Positions 37,507-47,206 of a stretch of 64,000 bases of DNA are shown piece after piece. The stretch's first letter is position 1. Each line of letters starts with the position of its first letter. The translations under genes were made by a program, and so were the position numbers. The DNA is from Lachancea mirantina. Its lineage: Eukaryota > Ascomycota > Saccharomycetes > Saccharomycetales > Saccharomycetaceae. The notes beneath the pieces were generated by a model, which saw nothing but the letters and a program-made list of their open reading frames with translations, ran no database searches and was not told the origin of the DNA. The stretch spans positions 124,001-188,000 of the forward strand of contig LT598465.1 in assembly GCA_900074745.1 (NCBI GenBank), written 5' to 3'.

Positions 37507-40500
37507 ATGGCCTCCTTGAAAAGAGGTGCATCTGACGCTATCAAGTATGAGGAGTCTGGGTTACGCAAGAAGGCGCTCATAGATACAATTAGTTCGCAAA
37601 CGGGCGAAAAAGACGTTCACTTTGAAGGTGGTAATGGAAGTGAGAGTGAAGATACCAGGGCTACCGGGAGTGGTAAGGATGAGGACGACGATGAGCATGA
37701 TGATGATGATTCGAGCGCAGAGGGGCATGAGGACGGAGTTCCTCAAGCGCGTCATGCCGTCAAGAAAATCGGTGCTCAAGATATTCAAATAGCTCGTGAA
37801 ACCGCGGAATTGTTCAAGTCCAACATCTTTAAGCTACAGATTGATGAGCTTTTACAACAGGTCAAGCTAAAGGACTCGCACATTTTAAAAGTCGAGAAAT
37901 TTATGCATAAACTGTATGACATGATCCAAAGGATACCGGAGTGGGGTTCTCACACGATTTCGGAGGTCGAGACGTATTTCAAAGGCAAAATCGTGACAGT
38001 GCCGTTTGTAGAACCACGTCCGACAGCCTCTACCAAATACAAGTTTGAATACAAGACCCCCGATGTTTCACTCATCGGTTCGTTTGCTCTCAAGGCAGTG
38101 GTGTATCAGCCCGAAGGATCATCAGTTGACATTTTGTTGACGATGCCAGAAAGTTTGTTCGAGAAGAAAGATTTTATGAATTTCAAGTGTATTCACAAGA
38201 GGAGCGTATACTTGGCCTATTTTACACATCATTTGTCGCTACTTCTTGCTGACGAAAAGCTGTCTGATCTGTTCCACTTGGAATATGCATACTTCAACGG
38301 AGACTCGCTAAATCCCATTTTGAACATCAAATGCAAGCCTGACGCTGCTTCATCTGATTACAATTTCTACAAGACCAAGTTTTCGATCAATCTGATGGTG
38401 GGGTTTCCTTACGGAGTATTCGATGCCAAGAAACTACGGCCAAACAAAAACTGCATACGTATTCAAGACGACAAGGAGACGCGTACTCCATTTTACAACT
38501 TCTCAGTATTGTCCGCAACCACCTACGATCATTATTTGAAGTTTTTGTACAAGACAAAGAAACAAACCGAAGCGTTTAAGGACGCTTGTATGTTGGGGAG
38601 GTTGTGGATCAAGCAAAGAGGATTCACATCTGATATTTCCTACTGTGGCAAGCTCGGTGGTTTCGGTCCTTTTGAGTTTGCTACTTTAATGAGTGCCCTT
38701 CTCAGCGGCGGTGGCGTCAATGGGAATAAGATCCTTTTGCATGGGTTTTCTTCATACCAGTTGTTCAAGGGTGTCATAAAATACCTTGCGACCATGGATC
38801 TATGCTCCGAAGGGCATCTGCAGTTTTACTCGGAAATCGATTCCTCTGCAACCGTTCCCACATCCAGGTACATTGAAGAAGGTTTCCAGACTCCAACCAT
38901 ATTTGATAAAACAACGAAAGTGAACATTCTCAACAAGATGTCTTTAAGCTGTTATCAAACATTGAAGTTATATGCACAGGGCACCTATCGAAATCTGAAT
39001 GACACTCTGAAAGATCAGTTTTCCAATATTTTCCTCACCAATTTAAATAAGGTGTCAAATTTGAAGTATGACATTTGTTTTGATTTGCTCCTCCCAACAG
39101 ACAGCGTACTGCAAGAGCAGTTTGGACCGGTCGAAAAAATTCGCTTTATCAATCTAGAAAATTTCGTTGTGAACAAAATCTCTAACGTGATGAAAATCGC
39201 CCTTGGCGAACGAATCTTATCTTTTGAGATAGAGCTTTTGAATCGCCACAGCAGTTTTCCAATCTCAAGGAGAAAGCCTTCAGGCGGTGCGAACATATCA
39301 AACATCAGGATAAAAATTCTAGTTAATCCCACTGAGCACGAAAAATTGTTGACGAGGGGCCCCGTTAACTCCGACCAAAACTCTCCTGAGGTTTTATCCT
39401 TCAAGAGTTTTTGGGGCAAGAAAAGCTCTCTTCGTCGCTTCAAGGATGGAACCATCACTCACTGTTGTGTTTGGCCTACCTCTGCATCTGAACCTGTCAT
39501 TGTCCAAATTTTGAGTTATGTTTTTAAGCTCCATCTTGCCGAAGATGCCATCATAAGCGGCCAGACATTGAAGCAATTCCACGAACTGCTGCCACTTCCA
39601 AATCTTCCGGCAAGCTCTAGTACATCGATCACCAATTTAGGGAGTTACTTGACTTTAAAAAAGTCGTTTGAGGATTTCCACAAAGTGATTTTTGGAATGC
39701 AACTTCCTCTCACCGTTAAATCGCTGCTACCTGTGGGATCAGCTTTTCGATATACTACCTTGTGCCAGCCAGTTCCTTTTGCTTTTTCAAGCCCCGATTT
39801 CTTTCAAGATGTCATTTTGGAATTCGAAAGTACACCCAAGTGGCCGGATGAGGTTTCCTCGTTAGAAAAGGCTAAGGCTGCATTTTTATTAAAAATCAAA
39901 GAACAGCTCGATTCCGGGAAATACAAGTCTTTTTTCATTAGGGACGAGTCAATTCCTTACAATTTGGAAGTTCTAACCCTGAACGTTCTGACCCCCGATG
40001 GCTTTGGTTTCCGAATCAGAGTACTCACAGAGCGTGATGAAGTGCTATATTTGAGGGCCATCAGTAATGCTAGAAATGAGTTAAAGCCAGAACTGGAAAG
40101 AACGTTTCTCAAGTTTACAGCAAAGTACTTGACCTCAGTCAGGCATACAAGAACCATCGAAAACGTGTCTCACGGTTTTCCTCTTTACTCGCCTGTAGTG
40201 AGATTATTCAAAAAATGGTTGGATTGCCATTTACTTCTGGGACATCTACCAGAAGAGTTGGTGGAAACTTTAGCCATGAAGCCTTTTGTCGATGCTTCTC
40301 CTTATTTGCCATCGGCTTCTCTTGAGAATGGGTTTTTGAAGATCATCGCATTTCTCAGCGAATGGAATTGGAGAGAAGATCCGCTCGTCTTAGACTTGGT
40401 CAGGCCCAGCGAAAGTGAAGAGCATGCAGTCGAGTCCTCGATTGATGCGAAAAAATTTTCTGAAAGTCTCACGTTGTCACAGTACAAGACAATGGAAAGC

Positions 40501-41142
40501 AATTTCAGCACATTGAGAAAGAACGATCCCCAGGGATTTCATGTTCAGTTTTTCGTTGGATCCAGAATCGACCCCAGCGGGATACTATACTCAAGCAGTG
40601 TTCCTCTCCCAATAGCTACAAGACTGACAGCATTATCCAAAGTCGCTATGACTTTGATAAAGAACCATGGTTTGAATAAGCAGACAATCGATCTACTTTT
40701 CACTCCCGCTCTAAAAGACTACGATTTTGTCGTCAAACTACAAAGCCCTGTAGCTTTGAAACTGTCCTCAGGGGTTCTCGACTCCCAAGGTTACAAAAAC
40801 CTGTCAGAACAACCTACCGGATTCCCATCTGACTTGTCTCAACTCAGTGAAAAAATGGATCCAACACTGCAGTTGATCAAATATCTCAATCTGAAATACA
40901 GGAACAGCATAATTTTCTCAAGCCATCAATACATGGCTGTCAACGGGGGTTTCGACGGGAGCAGAAACGTTATTACAGGACTAATCAAGCCTTTATTTAA
41001 GACTTCACAACGTTTCAAAGTGAACATCGATGCTAACATCGAACCCGTTGACGATGTGCAAGTTCAATTGAATAAAGAGGCAATTTTCCACGAAATCGCA
41101 GCTTTCGGGCAAGATTTTGTTACGGCATTCGAGGTTAATTAG
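37507..41142 (+). CDS. UTP22: Small-subunit processome component Utp22 (Nrap family)
   Basis: The 1211-residue protein belongs to the Nrap/Utp22 family and functions in 90S pre-ribosome assembly (UTP-C subcomplex) and, with Rrp7 and casein kinase 2, in the CURI complex. It has an acidic N-terminus (about residues 40-75) followed by six Nrap domains of nucleotidyltransferase-like fold, with blocks such as PDVSLIGSFALKAVVYQPEGSSVDILLTMP and CMLGRLWIKQRGFTSD, and ends near S. cerevisiae length (1237). Order NNF2-UTP22 is conserved. Confidence 0.95.
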   Translation: MASLKRGASDAIKYEESGLRKKALIDTISSQTGEKDVHFEGGNGSESEDTRATGSGKDEDDDEHDDDDSSAEGHEDGVPQARHAVKKIGAQDIQIARETAELFKSNIFKLQIDELLQQVKLKDSHILKVEKFMHKLYDMIQRIPEWGSHTISEVETYFKGKIVTVPFVEPRPTASTKYKFEYKTPDVSLIGSFALKAVVYQPEGSSVDILLTMPESLFEKKDFMNFKCIHKRSVYLAYFTHHLSLLLADEKLSDLFHLEYAYFNGDSLNPILNIKCKPDAASSDYNFYKTKFSINLMVGFPYGVFDAKKLRPNKNCIRIQDDKETRTPFYNFSVLSATTYDHYLKFLYKTKKQTEAFKDACMLGRLWIKQRGFTSDISYCGKLGGFGPFEFATLMSALLSGGGVNGNKILLHGFSSYQLFKGVIKYLATMDLCSEGHLQFYSEIDSSATVPTSRYIEEGFQTPTIFDKTTKVNILNKMSLSCYQTLKLYAQGTYRNLNDTLKDQFSNIFLTNLNKVSNLKYDICFDLLLPTDSVLQEQFGPVEKIRFINLENFVVNKISNVMKIALGERILSFEIELLNRHSSFPISRRKPSGGANISNIRIKILVNPTEHEKLLTRGPVNSDQNSPEVLSFKSFWGKKSSLRRFKDGTITHCCVWPTSASEPVIVQILSYVFKLHLAEDAIISGQTLKQFHELLPLPNLPASSSTSITNLGSYLTLKKSFEDFHKVIFGMQLPLTVKSLLPVGSAFRYTTLCQPVPFAFSSPDFFQDVILEFESTPKWPDEVSSLEKAKAAFLLKIKEQLDSGKYKSFFIRDESIPYNLEVLTLNVLTPDGFGFRIRVLTERDEVLYLRAISNARNELKPELERTFLKFTAKYLTSVRHTRTIENVSHGFPLYSPVVRLFKKWLDCHLLLGHLPEELVETLAMKPFVDASPYLPSASLENGFLKIIAFLSEWNWREDPLVLDLVRPSESEEHAVESSIDAKKFSESLTLSQYKTMESNFSTLRKNDPQGFHVQFFVGSRIDPSGILYSSSVPLPIATRLTALSKVAMTLIKNHGLNKQTIDLLFTPALKDYDFVVKLQSPVALKLSSGVLDSQGYKNLSEQPTGFPSDLSQLSEKMDPTLQLIKYLNLKYRNSIIFSSHQYMAVNGGFDGSRNVITGLIKPLFKTSQRFKVNIDANIEPVDDVQVQLNKEAIFHEIAAFGQDFVTAFEVN

Positions 41143-41356
41143 TATACGCATTTTAATCAATGTACAATAGATAACACATCTCGCAGTAGTTCTTGCAAGT
41201 TTCTATGATACTAATCTATCTCTATCTGTTTCTAGATATGCCGTGGCTCTTGCCAGTCATAAGCGACGGTAGCGTCAAAAACAATAGCCTTCATAAACCT
41301 CGACATTCAACCATACCATCACCAACAGCGTGAGAGCAGAGTACTGGCATGTAAAG

Positions 41357-42277
41357 ATGTCAAATGAGATTTCCCGTGACGGAGCTTTACGCCGAAAAGA
41401 ACTGAAATTAGCATATGTGAGAAGCATAGTTAATCATTTGAATTACTTGGGGTTTTTGATCATTATTTTGGAATACATGAAATTTGAGTCATCGGTATGG
41501 ATTTTCGTTCTCAGGCTTTTCATTCAGTCACTTTTGGCGTCGCCATTTCCTACACAAGTTCAGATGAGGTTTCTGGCATTATCACAACGAAATCGACAAG
41601 TTTTCCCATCAAGCGAAATGCCTGTCACTGGCAGTGCGACAGCAGCTAGGGAGCCGTCCAACCTTGCAGAAATGCCGGGGGCATTTCCTTCAAGTCATCC
41701 AAACTCCAATAATTCACCTACGGGGCAAGAGCAAAGCGATGAACATGCGATTGGACGTTTGAAGTACAATATAACGTGGTTTTTGCTACATTGTTCTGTT
41801 ACCTTTAATGTGATGATCACCATGTATCGACTCTTGAGTCCGATGGATTTCACATACAAGGTTAGAAACATGCCCTCAGATCTAAGCAACTCGGGGAGTA
41901 CACCTTCACCTTTTGAAAATAGCCATGGATTGCTAAACGGAGAGTATCGCGGCAGAATTTTCGTGCAAATGATCGGAGAGCGGATTCCTACCAGCAATGT
42001 ATGGGGCAACGCACAACTGTGTTTCTTTAATGTGTTTATCATGATATGTCAAATTGGGCTTTACATCTTGACCTGCAGTGATTGTGTGCAGGAATCGATC
42101 GAAAACAAGACTAGCGCCGGTCAAGATAGTGAGGAAACAAGTGAGTCTGGTCACTATGGAGCAGTGGCTGTTATAGATCCAAGCGCGTCGCTGGATCGGA
42201 TTCTACGGGAAAGATATGAGAATAACTTGATATCTTACCCAGAGGCCACTACGCCGGACCGTACCCAAACCGTGTAA
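41357..42277 (+). CDS. GLD1: DUF1746 membrane protein, Dsc-complex localiser (Gld1 type)
   Basis: A 306-residue protein from the ATG at 41357 (an upstream in-frame start at 41330 is GTG). The N-terminal domain (VRSIVNHLNYLGFLIIILEYMKFESS to FIQSLLASPFPTQ) matches DUF1746; further hydrophobic segments lie near residues 135-155 and 225-250. S. cerevisiae Gld1 (YPR109W) and Vld1 compete to send the Dsc ubiquitin ligase to Golgi or vacuole. The neighbour RPC40 (YPR110C) supports the Gld1 locus. The assignment relies strongly on this context. Confidence 0.75.
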   Translation: MSNEISRDGALRRKELKLAYVRSIVNHLNYLGFLIIILEYMKFESSVWIFVLRLFIQSLLASPFPTQVQMRFLALSQRNRQVFPSSEMPVTGSATAAREPSNLAEMPGAFPSSHPNSNNSPTGQEQSDEHAIGRLKYNITWFLLHCSVTFNVMITMYRLLSPMDFTYKVRNMPSDLSNSGSTPSPFENSHGLLNGEYRGRIFVQMIGERIPTSNVWGNAQLCFFNVFIMICQIGLYILTCSDCVQESIENKTSAGQDSEETSESGHYGAVAVIDPSASLDRILRERYENNLISYPEATTPDRTQTV

Positions 42278-42378
42278 GTCCTTTTAACGTTCAAAGAAAA
42301 AGCATCTTAATTTCCAAATATTAGTTTACAGTTATGTCTATACAATGCATTTTAGAACTTCCTTTCCTACAAAAAAGC

Positions 42379-43380
42379 TCACGAGATAGGACAGTTCTTC
42401 AAGTACTCAGCTTTATTCTTCAAGATCCGAACACTTTTGAAAAAAATCTCCTCTGGAGTCATTGCCCCAGAACTTTCGACGTTGAATATAAAGTGGTCTC
42501 TGACCCTACCAAGTTTGACTTTGCCATTGAACTCTTCATGTCTTAGCACTTCCCTGGAAACGGTATCATGCCTAGCATCCTTAACAACGGCCTGACCGTT
42601 GCTGTCAATGCCGATAACACCTTCACTGAAGCACTTGGCAAATTTCTTGGCGTCTTCACCTGTTATAGGCTGGGTAATGTTGATGTGCGGCATGAGGCGG
42701 TAAGAGGCTGTGCATACAGGGGAAAACTTGGCGTGGTCATTTCCAACACCCAGAATACAATGCGCTCTAAGAGAGATCTCTTGACCAGGTCGTAGCTTGG
42801 CTAAAAGGATATTGGGGTCAGCAGCGACCACTGGACATTTGGCAAAAGTTTCGACTTGCTTGCCTTGAGGCTCGAACTTGAGATCACGCGCGTATACGCT
42901 AGAGCTACGGTACAAAATCTCGGGATCTGTGGCATCCTTTGGTGCATCTGGGTTTTTCGTGCATTTCACGTTGAGCGTTAAAACAATCGTATTTTCGTCG
43001 GTAAACTTTTCTTCTTCGGGCAACGATGTATCTATCCAAGACAGCATGTCGGGGTCGACCTTAAGTGGTACCAAACCGATTCTGTGCGCAAGAACTTCGT
43101 CCTGGATAACGGACGTGTTGTTGAAGAAATATACGTATTCCACAGCAACAGATGGAACTTCTGAAACCATAATTCTTCTGAATGCGTTGGCAATTGAAGT
43201 GTCAATGTGAATAAGGTCGAAATTTGCTTCTCTGTCGTTCAAACTGGAAATCTTCACATCAAAAGTATTCTTAAATTTCTCGACGTCCCAGGCCCCATCT
43301 AGGTCCTTAGAAAAGCCAGGGAAGTCGTTCGAAGAGGTGTTGGTAACACGGTTATACTCAATTCCAACAATATTCGACAT
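42379..43380 (-). CDS. RPC40: Shared RNA polymerase I/III subunit AC40
   Basis: The 333-residue subunit is the alpha/Rpb3-like assembly core of Pol I and Pol III, pairing with AC19. The alpha motif is clear: TSIANAFRRIMVSEVPSVAVE followed by DEVLAHRIGLVPL. Length matches S. cerevisiae (335). It is divergent from PRP31 and shares a 200-bp promoter that holds PAC and RRPE motifs. It converges on GLD1 with about 100 bp between stops. Confidence 0.97.
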   Translation of the reverse strand: MSNIVGIEYNRVTNTSSNDFPGFSKDLDGAWDVEKFKNTFDVKISSLNDREANFDLIHIDTSIANAFRRIMVSEVPSVAVEYVYFFNNTSVIQDEVLAHRIGLVPLKVDPDMLSWIDTSLPEEEKFTDENTIVLTLNVKCTKNPDAPKDATDPEILYRSSSVYARDLKFEPQGKQVETFAKCPVVAADPNILLAKLRPGQEISLRAHCILGVGNDHAKFSPVCTASYRLMPHINITQPITGEDAKKFAKCFSEGVIGIDSNGQAVVKDARHDTVSREVLRHEEFNGKVKLGRVRDHFIFNVESSGAMTPEEIFFKSVRILKNKAEYLKNCPIS

Positions 43381-43448
43381 GACAGAAGTGCTTAGACGTT
43401 ATAATTACTTAGCTCGGCCTCCAGTTAACGTACTTATTCTGATGACAG

Positions 43449-43483
43449 GCATCTCATCGCATTGATCTTGGGAAAATTTTTCA
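43449..43483. promoter_or_regulatory. PAC plus RRPE in the RPC40/PRP31 promoter
   Basis: The plus strand GCATCTCATCGC (43449-43460) is GCGATGAGATGC on the minus strand, an extended PAC element bound by Dot6/Tod6. AAAATTTTTCA (43473-43483) is the reverse of the RRPE. Their co-occurrence within 25 bp, 69-104 bp upstream of RPC40, is the hallmark of the ribosome-biogenesis regulon. Confidence 0.8.
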
Positions 43484-43580
43484 GAAATATGCCTATGTAC
43501 GAATCTCATCAACATCTTCAAATATCACTAACCAATGCCAAGGCTAATCGGCTAGTCACGCTTGGTGAACGGTTTGTATT

Positions 43581-45047
43581 ATGGACAATGAAGACCTGAT
43601 CGATGATTTCAATGAAGATTTTATTAGCGGAGACGAGGAAGAAGAGACAGAGGAGGTAGAGGAGACTTTTACCGCTTCAAACGGCCAATTTTCGACCAAC
43701 AGAGAAAATAGTTATAATGGTGACGACTTTGCTGCGGCAATAGATAACTATAGGCCGTATGCATTGTCAAACGGAATTCCGGTAAATGGGAAAGATGCAT
43801 GTGTGATATTTAGGTGGATTGACAAGATTGACGAGCTTTTGAATGACGGAGAAAGCGGTGAAGTGACCATTCTTTTGATTAAAACCCAGGTGGTTGTGCA
43901 AGAGGAATACAACCTTTTATACAGAATTGTGAAGAAAATTTACAGCCATAAGTACCCTGAGCTGGAAACCTTAGTCCCTTCGGCGCTGGAGTACGTTTTT
44001 GTTGTGCGTGTGCTTGAAGAGTGCGGGACAAAAGGGTTGCAGAAGCTCGAAGGCGTTTTGACGAAAGAGCAAGTCATGATTGTTTCCATATCTGCTCAGA
44101 CAAATTTCAAGCCCAATGCACTAGTAGATAGCAGTCTCTTGGCATCTGCGATGAATGGTCTGGAACAGCTTCTGACGCTGCAGGACAGGATCAAAGCCTA
44201 CGTCACTGAGCGTGTCGAAACGATTGCACCGAACGTATCGCAGCTACTTGGACCAGCCACAGCTGCGCTCCTCTTGTCTGCAGTTGGAGGTGTCGGTGAG
44301 CTCAGCGAAACGCCCAGCTGCAATCTGGCGTCGCTAGGGAAACCGAAATACCGGTCTCACGAATTCAATGTGGACGAAAGTAACGTGCGTCAAAAAGGCT
44401 ACATTTACCTGTCACCGCTTGTGCAGAATACGGCCATCGATTTCCAGAAACAAGCGCTCCGCATGGCGTGCGCCAAATGTTCACTTGCAGCGCGTGTAGA
44501 TGCCTCTCACAGTGCTCCGACGAGCAACTTAGGCGCCAAGTGGCGCTTTGAAATAGAATCAAAGCTGCGCAAGCTTCAAGAGCCAGCCAATATCTCAAAC
44601 GTCAAACCTTTACCAGTGCCGGAAGACAAACCTAAGAAAAAACGTGCCGGGCGTCGATTCAGAAAGTACAAACAGCAATTTCAACTTTCTCATTTACGAC
44701 AGTTGCAAAACCGCATGGAGTTTAACAAGCAAGAACATAGCGTTCTTGACGCTTTCGGCGAAGAAATTGGCATGGGGATGGCCAACACGTTGCAAGCGCC
44801 GTCCACCGCGGTCATACGTGCTACCAAGGGCGTTACCAAGCTTCGCAAGCCCATGCAGCACAGACTTGCCAATCAATCGCGGTCTCTCAATGACTTTTTC
44901 GCCAGCGATCCGCGTGCTTCCCCTTTGAATCCTGACGACAACATTACACAGAAAGATGTCAGAAACAACACAAAAAATACTGCTGAGATGCAACGAAGCA
45001 ACGAATGGTTTTTAAAATATATCCAGCGTGACTCTAAGGACTTGTAA
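43581..45047 (+). CDS. PRP31: U4/U6-associated splicing factor Prp31
   Basis: The 488-residue protein bridges U4/U6 and U5 in the tri-snRNP. An acidic N-terminus leads to a NOSIC region (about 100-205) and the Nop domain (about 215-330) with LLGPATAALLLSAVGGVGEL, the RNP-binding segment, and QNTAIDFQKQALRMACAKCSLAARVDA. A basic stretch (PKKKRAGRRFRKYKQQ) starts the C-terminal domain. Length matches S. cerevisiae Prp31 (494). Confidence 0.95.
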   Translation: MDNEDLIDDFNEDFISGDEEEETEEVEETFTASNGQFSTNRENSYNGDDFAAAIDNYRPYALSNGIPVNGKDACVIFRWIDKIDELLNDGESGEVTILLIKTQVVVQEEYNLLYRIVKKIYSHKYPELETLVPSALEYVFVVRVLEECGTKGLQKLEGVLTKEQVMIVSISAQTNFKPNALVDSSLLASAMNGLEQLLTLQDRIKAYVTERVETIAPNVSQLLGPATAALLLSAVGGVGELSETPSCNLASLGKPKYRSHEFNVDESNVRQKGYIYLSPLVQNTAIDFQKQALRMACAKCSLAARVDASHSAPTSNLGAKWRFEIESKLRKLQEPANISNVKPLPVPEDKPKKKRAGRRFRKYKQQFQLSHLRQLQNRMEFNKQEHSVLDAFGEEIGMGMANTLQAPSTAVIRATKGVTKLRKPMQHRLANQSRSLNDFFASDPRASPLNPDDNITQKDVRNNTKNTAEMQRSNEWFLKYIQRDSKDL

Positions 45048-45265
45048 TTTTTGAAACTTTAGGTCAAGCTTTGCTGACGTGCCATAAAAGAAAACGTCAC
45101 ATCTCATTGGATCACGTGGTACGTGATAGATCCACTTTCTCGACTTTCTTGATTTGGAACACAGTAAACAGAACCCATCAACGTTTACAAAAGGAGAATC
45201 ACGAAGAGTTGGAATTCTAAAGGAGGCTCATCAACAGGTTCAAGAGGTTTGAAATCGGGAACTAA

Positions 45266-46996
45266 ATGTTTTCAAGAACTGGAAATGAGAATTTTCGCGA
45301 GATCGAAAGCTTAGCGGACAACATAGGACAACTAAGCTTTGACGCAGGTCGGCCACCATTTAATTGTGATCTTTCTACGCCCACAAAACCTAAGAGAGAA
45401 GGTTTGAACGTGAATGCGTCACCTGCCAAATCCATGGTATTCGATGAGAACGCGGGGGACTCGTCGCACGTGTCAATGATGGATATCGACGGCAATACAG
45501 CAGGCACCGAGGTGGACGTGACAAAATCTCCAAAAAAATTACCGGCTGACTTCCATCGCAAGGCGTCGACCAACAACACAAGACGGCTTGTCAGTGTTTG
45601 TCAGATGTACTTCTTGGACTATTATTGCGACATGTTTGATTACGTGATCAGCAGAAGAGAACGTACGAAACAGGTTTTGAAATATTTAGACCAACAAAGA
45701 GCCCAAGGCGGCACGAGCAGCGGCATATCAAGCGAATGGCAAGTGTATCTCAACAAAGAAGCTGGAATTTTACGGAAAAGACGGCTTAAACCGAAGAACA
45801 AGGATTTTGAGATGATTACGCAAGTTGGACAGGGTGGTTACGGACAAGTTTACTTAGCGAGAAAAAGGGACACACGCGAGATTTGTGCTTTGAAGATATT
45901 AAACAAAAAGCTCCTTATGAAGCTGAATGAAACAAATCACGTTTTGACCGAAAGAGACATTTTGACCACTACGCGATCCGAATGGCTTGTCAAACTACTG
46001 TATGCCTTTCAAGACCCGGGGTCTCTGTATTTGGCAATGGAATTCGTCCCTGGAGGTGATTATCGGACGCTGTTGATAAATACAAGATTTTTGCAAGCGC
46101 CACATGCACGCTTTTATATAAGCGAGATGTTTTGCGCGGTTAATGCGTTGCATGAATTGGGATACACACATCGGGATTTGAAGCCGGAGAATTTTTTGAT
46201 TGATTCAAAGGGTCACATTAAACTGACGGATTTTGGGCTTGCAGCAGGAACGGTCTCGATGGAAAGGATAGAAAGTATGAAAATCAGGTTAGAAGAGGTG
46301 AAAAACTTGGATTTTCCGGAATTCAAGGAGAAATCGATGGACGATCGGAGAGAAATGTATCACAAGCTAAGGGATTCGGACGTCAATTACGCGTCTTCTA
46401 CGGTAGGCTCTCCAGACTACATGGCGTTGGAAGTGCTGGAAGCGAAAAGCTACGATTTCACGGTAGATTATTGGTCATTGGGTTGCATATTATTCGAAAG
46501 TTTGGTGGGTTTCACACCTTTCAGTGGATCATCGACTAACGAGACTTATGAGAATCTGAGACGTTGGAAACAAGTACTTCGGAGACCAAGATGTGACAAT
46601 GGAAGGTACGCATTTTCAGATAGAACATGGGAACTTGTCACAAGACTTATCTCGGATCCAATCAACAGACTGAGGTCTTTTGAGCATGTTAAGAGAATGA
46701 AATACTTTGCAGAGATCAATTTCGACACTTTGCGTAACATTAGTCCACCGTTCATCCCGCAACTCGATAATGAAACCGACGCAGGTTATTTTGATGATTT
46801 TAACAATGAGGCTGATATGGCCAAATACACTGATGTCTTTAAGCGTCAGGACAAACTCACTGCAATGATGGACGATTCTGCAGTCGTTTCCAAGTTAGTG
46901 GGATTCACTTATAGGCACCGGAAGGGCAAGAGTGGCACCAGCGGTGTATTATACGGTGGATCTGAATTTGCCGATCCGTTTGCTACATTTTACTAG
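45266..46996 (+). CDS. DBF2: Mitotic-exit NDR/LATS kinase (Dbf2/Dbf20)
   Basis: The 576-residue kinase acts at the end of the mitotic exit network with Mob1. Residues about 105-165 form the Mob-binding N-terminal region (CQMYFLDYYCDMFDYVISRRERT). The kinase domain has VGQGGYGQVYLA (P-loop), HRDLKPENFL (catalytic loop), DFGLAAG and an NDR-type insert of about 45 residues before SSTVGSPDYMALEVL, whose serine/threonine would be the activation-loop site. The hydrophobic-motif tail includes FVGFTYR-like KLVGFTYRHRKGK. S. cerevisiae has two ohnologues, DBF2 and DBF20; this single gene precedes that split. Confidence 0.93.
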   Translation: MFSRTGNENFREIESLADNIGQLSFDAGRPPFNCDLSTPTKPKREGLNVNASPAKSMVFDENAGDSSHVSMMDIDGNTAGTEVDVTKSPKKLPADFHRKASTNNTRRLVSVCQMYFLDYYCDMFDYVISRRERTKQVLKYLDQQRAQGGTSSGISSEWQVYLNKEAGILRKRRLKPKNKDFEMITQVGQGGYGQVYLARKRDTREICALKILNKKLLMKLNETNHVLTERDILTTTRSEWLVKLLYAFQDPGSLYLAMEFVPGGDYRTLLINTRFLQAPHARFYISEMFCAVNALHELGYTHRDLKPENFLIDSKGHIKLTDFGLAAGTVSMERIESMKIRLEEVKNLDFPEFKEKSMDDRREMYHKLRDSDVNYASSTVGSPDYMALEVLEAKSYDFTVDYWSLGCILFESLVGFTPFSGSSTNETYENLRRWKQVLRRPRCDNGRYAFSDRTWELVTRLISDPINRLRSFEHVKRMKYFAEINFDTLRNISPPFIPQLDNETDAGYFDDFNNEADMAKYTDVFKRQDKLTAMMDDSAVVSKLVGFTYRHRKGKSGTSGVLYGGSEFADPFATFY

Positions 46997-47206
46997 GAAC
47001 ATTAAAGTTTATTCTCTAGGAAGATAAATTAGAAATGGACACACTGTTTAAGGTTGTTTAAGAACAATTATATATCATAAACCCGAACTTCAGAGCTCAA
47101 GAGTGAAATATCTTACGGAATATTATCCTATTCATTTGAAAAGCTTGAAGCGAACGTGATCTTCGATTTCGATGAGAAACAGTTCGAACATACACCGAAC
47201 TTTGCA

